Assembly (NCBI GenBank): GCA_000989185.1
Contig: LBNX01000003.1
Coordinates: 1-33,703 of the forward strand
Source of the DNA: a candidate division TM6 bacterium GW2011_GWF2_28_16
Lineage (GTDB): Bacteria > Babelota > Babeliae > Babelales > UASB340
Direction: 5' to 3'
Length of the DNA: 33,703 nt
Below are positions 33,178 through 33,703 of this stretch, piece by piece; the stretch's first letter is position 1, and every line of letters starts with the position of its first letter. The notes beneath the pieces are model-generated. The model worked only from the letters and a program-made list of their open reading frames with translations, searched no databases and was not told where the DNA came from. The position numbers and the translations under genes are program-made.

Positions 33178-33703
33178 TCCCTTCAAAAATCTTTTTTAAA
33201 CCAGAAATTTATAATTCTATAGATTGGGCAAAAGAAAATATAAATAACGCCCCTGACGGGTCTGTATTTATGGCAGATGCGCACAAATTTACACGAGGAC
33301 GACAAAACAGGTCTTGGTTATTTGATAAAGGCCAACTTGTTATAACTCTTTTGTTAAAACCTAATATTTTAAATATTTTAAATATTTTAAAAAATGAAGA
33401 TTTAGGTCTTAGATTAAACAATTTAAATATGGCAATATCTTTGGCTATTTTAGAAAATTTAGAAAAATTTAATATAAAATTAAAATGGCCCAATGATTTT
33501 AATTACGATAATTTTAAAGTTGCAGGAATACTGTCGCAGGCTATTTGGCAGGATAATAAAATTTCTGGAATAATTTTTGGTTTTGCAATTAATACAAATA
33601 ATTTAATAAAAAATAATAATTTAAATTTTAATGCCATAAGTTTACGAGAAATTTCTGGGGATATTATAAATAAAGAAAATTTATTTAAAGAAATTTTAGT
33701 ATC
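33174..33703 (+). CDS. birA: Biotin-protein ligase, 3' end beyond window
   Basis: Starts at ATG 33174 within an ATGA overlap with the smpB stop, which indicates translational coupling. 176 residues are present and the frame is still open at the window edge. Seen: FFKPEIYNSIDWAKEN (family STN-type substrate helix), MADAHKFTRGRQNRSW (family GRGR..R, the biotinyl-AMP loop, here RGRQNRSW), GQLVITLLLKP, LKWPNDFNYDNFKVAGIL (KWPND with the catalytic Lys) and SGIIFGFAINTNN (family GiGiNv). No N-terminal repressor domain, so a class I ligase. It attaches biotin to carboxylase carrier proteins. Confidence 0.92.
   Translation, partial: MIPSKIFFKPEIYNSIDWAKENINNAPDGSVFMADAHKFTRGRQNRSWLFDKGQLVITLLLKPNILNILNILKNEDLGLRLNNLNMAISLAILENLEKFNIKLKWPNDFNYDNFKVAGILSQAIWQDNKISGIIFGFAINTNNLIKNNNLNFNAISLREISGDIINKENLFKEILV

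Overview
The window is a strongly AT-rich (visibly about three quarters A+T) bacterial chromosome segment from about base 1240 rightwards, preceded by about 1.24 kb of visibly less AT-rich DNA that does not belong to it. The main part has Lys/Asn/Ile-rich proteins, Gram-negative-type core genes (rho, secF, polA, tsaB, tsaD, smpB, rsmE, rpmA), many Sec-exported proteins of unknown function, ankyrin proteins and eukaryotic-like kinase proteins. That combination fits a host-associated bacterium; my best guess is Candidatus Dependentiae (TM6/Babeliae). This is inference from composition and content, and another reduced intracellular lineage cannot be excluded without a marker-gene tree.

Layout. 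(1) 1-1243: fragments of panC (minus), serS (plus) and an ftsQ-like gene (plus), cut where they meet each other and where they meet a transketolase gene. This looks like an assembly chimera. (2) 1238-5907: truncated transketolase (minus), then a tight plus-strand operon dciA-like / TPR protein / murG, with murG ending inside a terminator hairpin. (3) 5929-8310: two tandem exported kinase-like paralogues (minus), both lacking the usual beta-3 lysine, behind a promoter overlapped by an inverted repeat. (4) 8459-10063: gpmI (minus). (5) 10190-21722: an 11.5 kb island in which all plus-strand genes but one encode proteins with an N-terminal signal sequence. At its core is a polymorphic-toxin pair (957-aa exported protein with a C-terminal EndoU RNase domain, plus a 94-aa MafI-like immunity candidate). 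It is followed by a membrane protein with a degenerate Hint domain, a pentapeptide-repeat protein and a two-TM protein. The core is bracketed by two diverged copies of a three-gene cassette (ankyrin protein / helical-repeat membrane protein / TM protein), each preceded by the same ~36-nt non-coding box. (6) 21733-33703: housekeeping genes rsmE, tsaB, a zinc-ribbon protein, ruvX, polA, rpmA, secF, rho, tsaD, a flavodoxin-fold oxidoreductase, an exported protein, a DUF2062 membrane protein, smpB and the start of birA.

How the parts fit: the core genes cover replication and repair (DciA-like, PolA, RuvX), translation quality (RsmE, L27, SmpB, TsaB/TsaD), secretion (SecF), transcription termination (Rho), glycolysis (GpmI) and cell wall (MurG). 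The island and the two kinase genes form an exported accessory repertoire, plausibly directed at competitors or a eukaryotic host. No tRNA, rRNA, CRISPR array, IS element or integrase gene was recognised.
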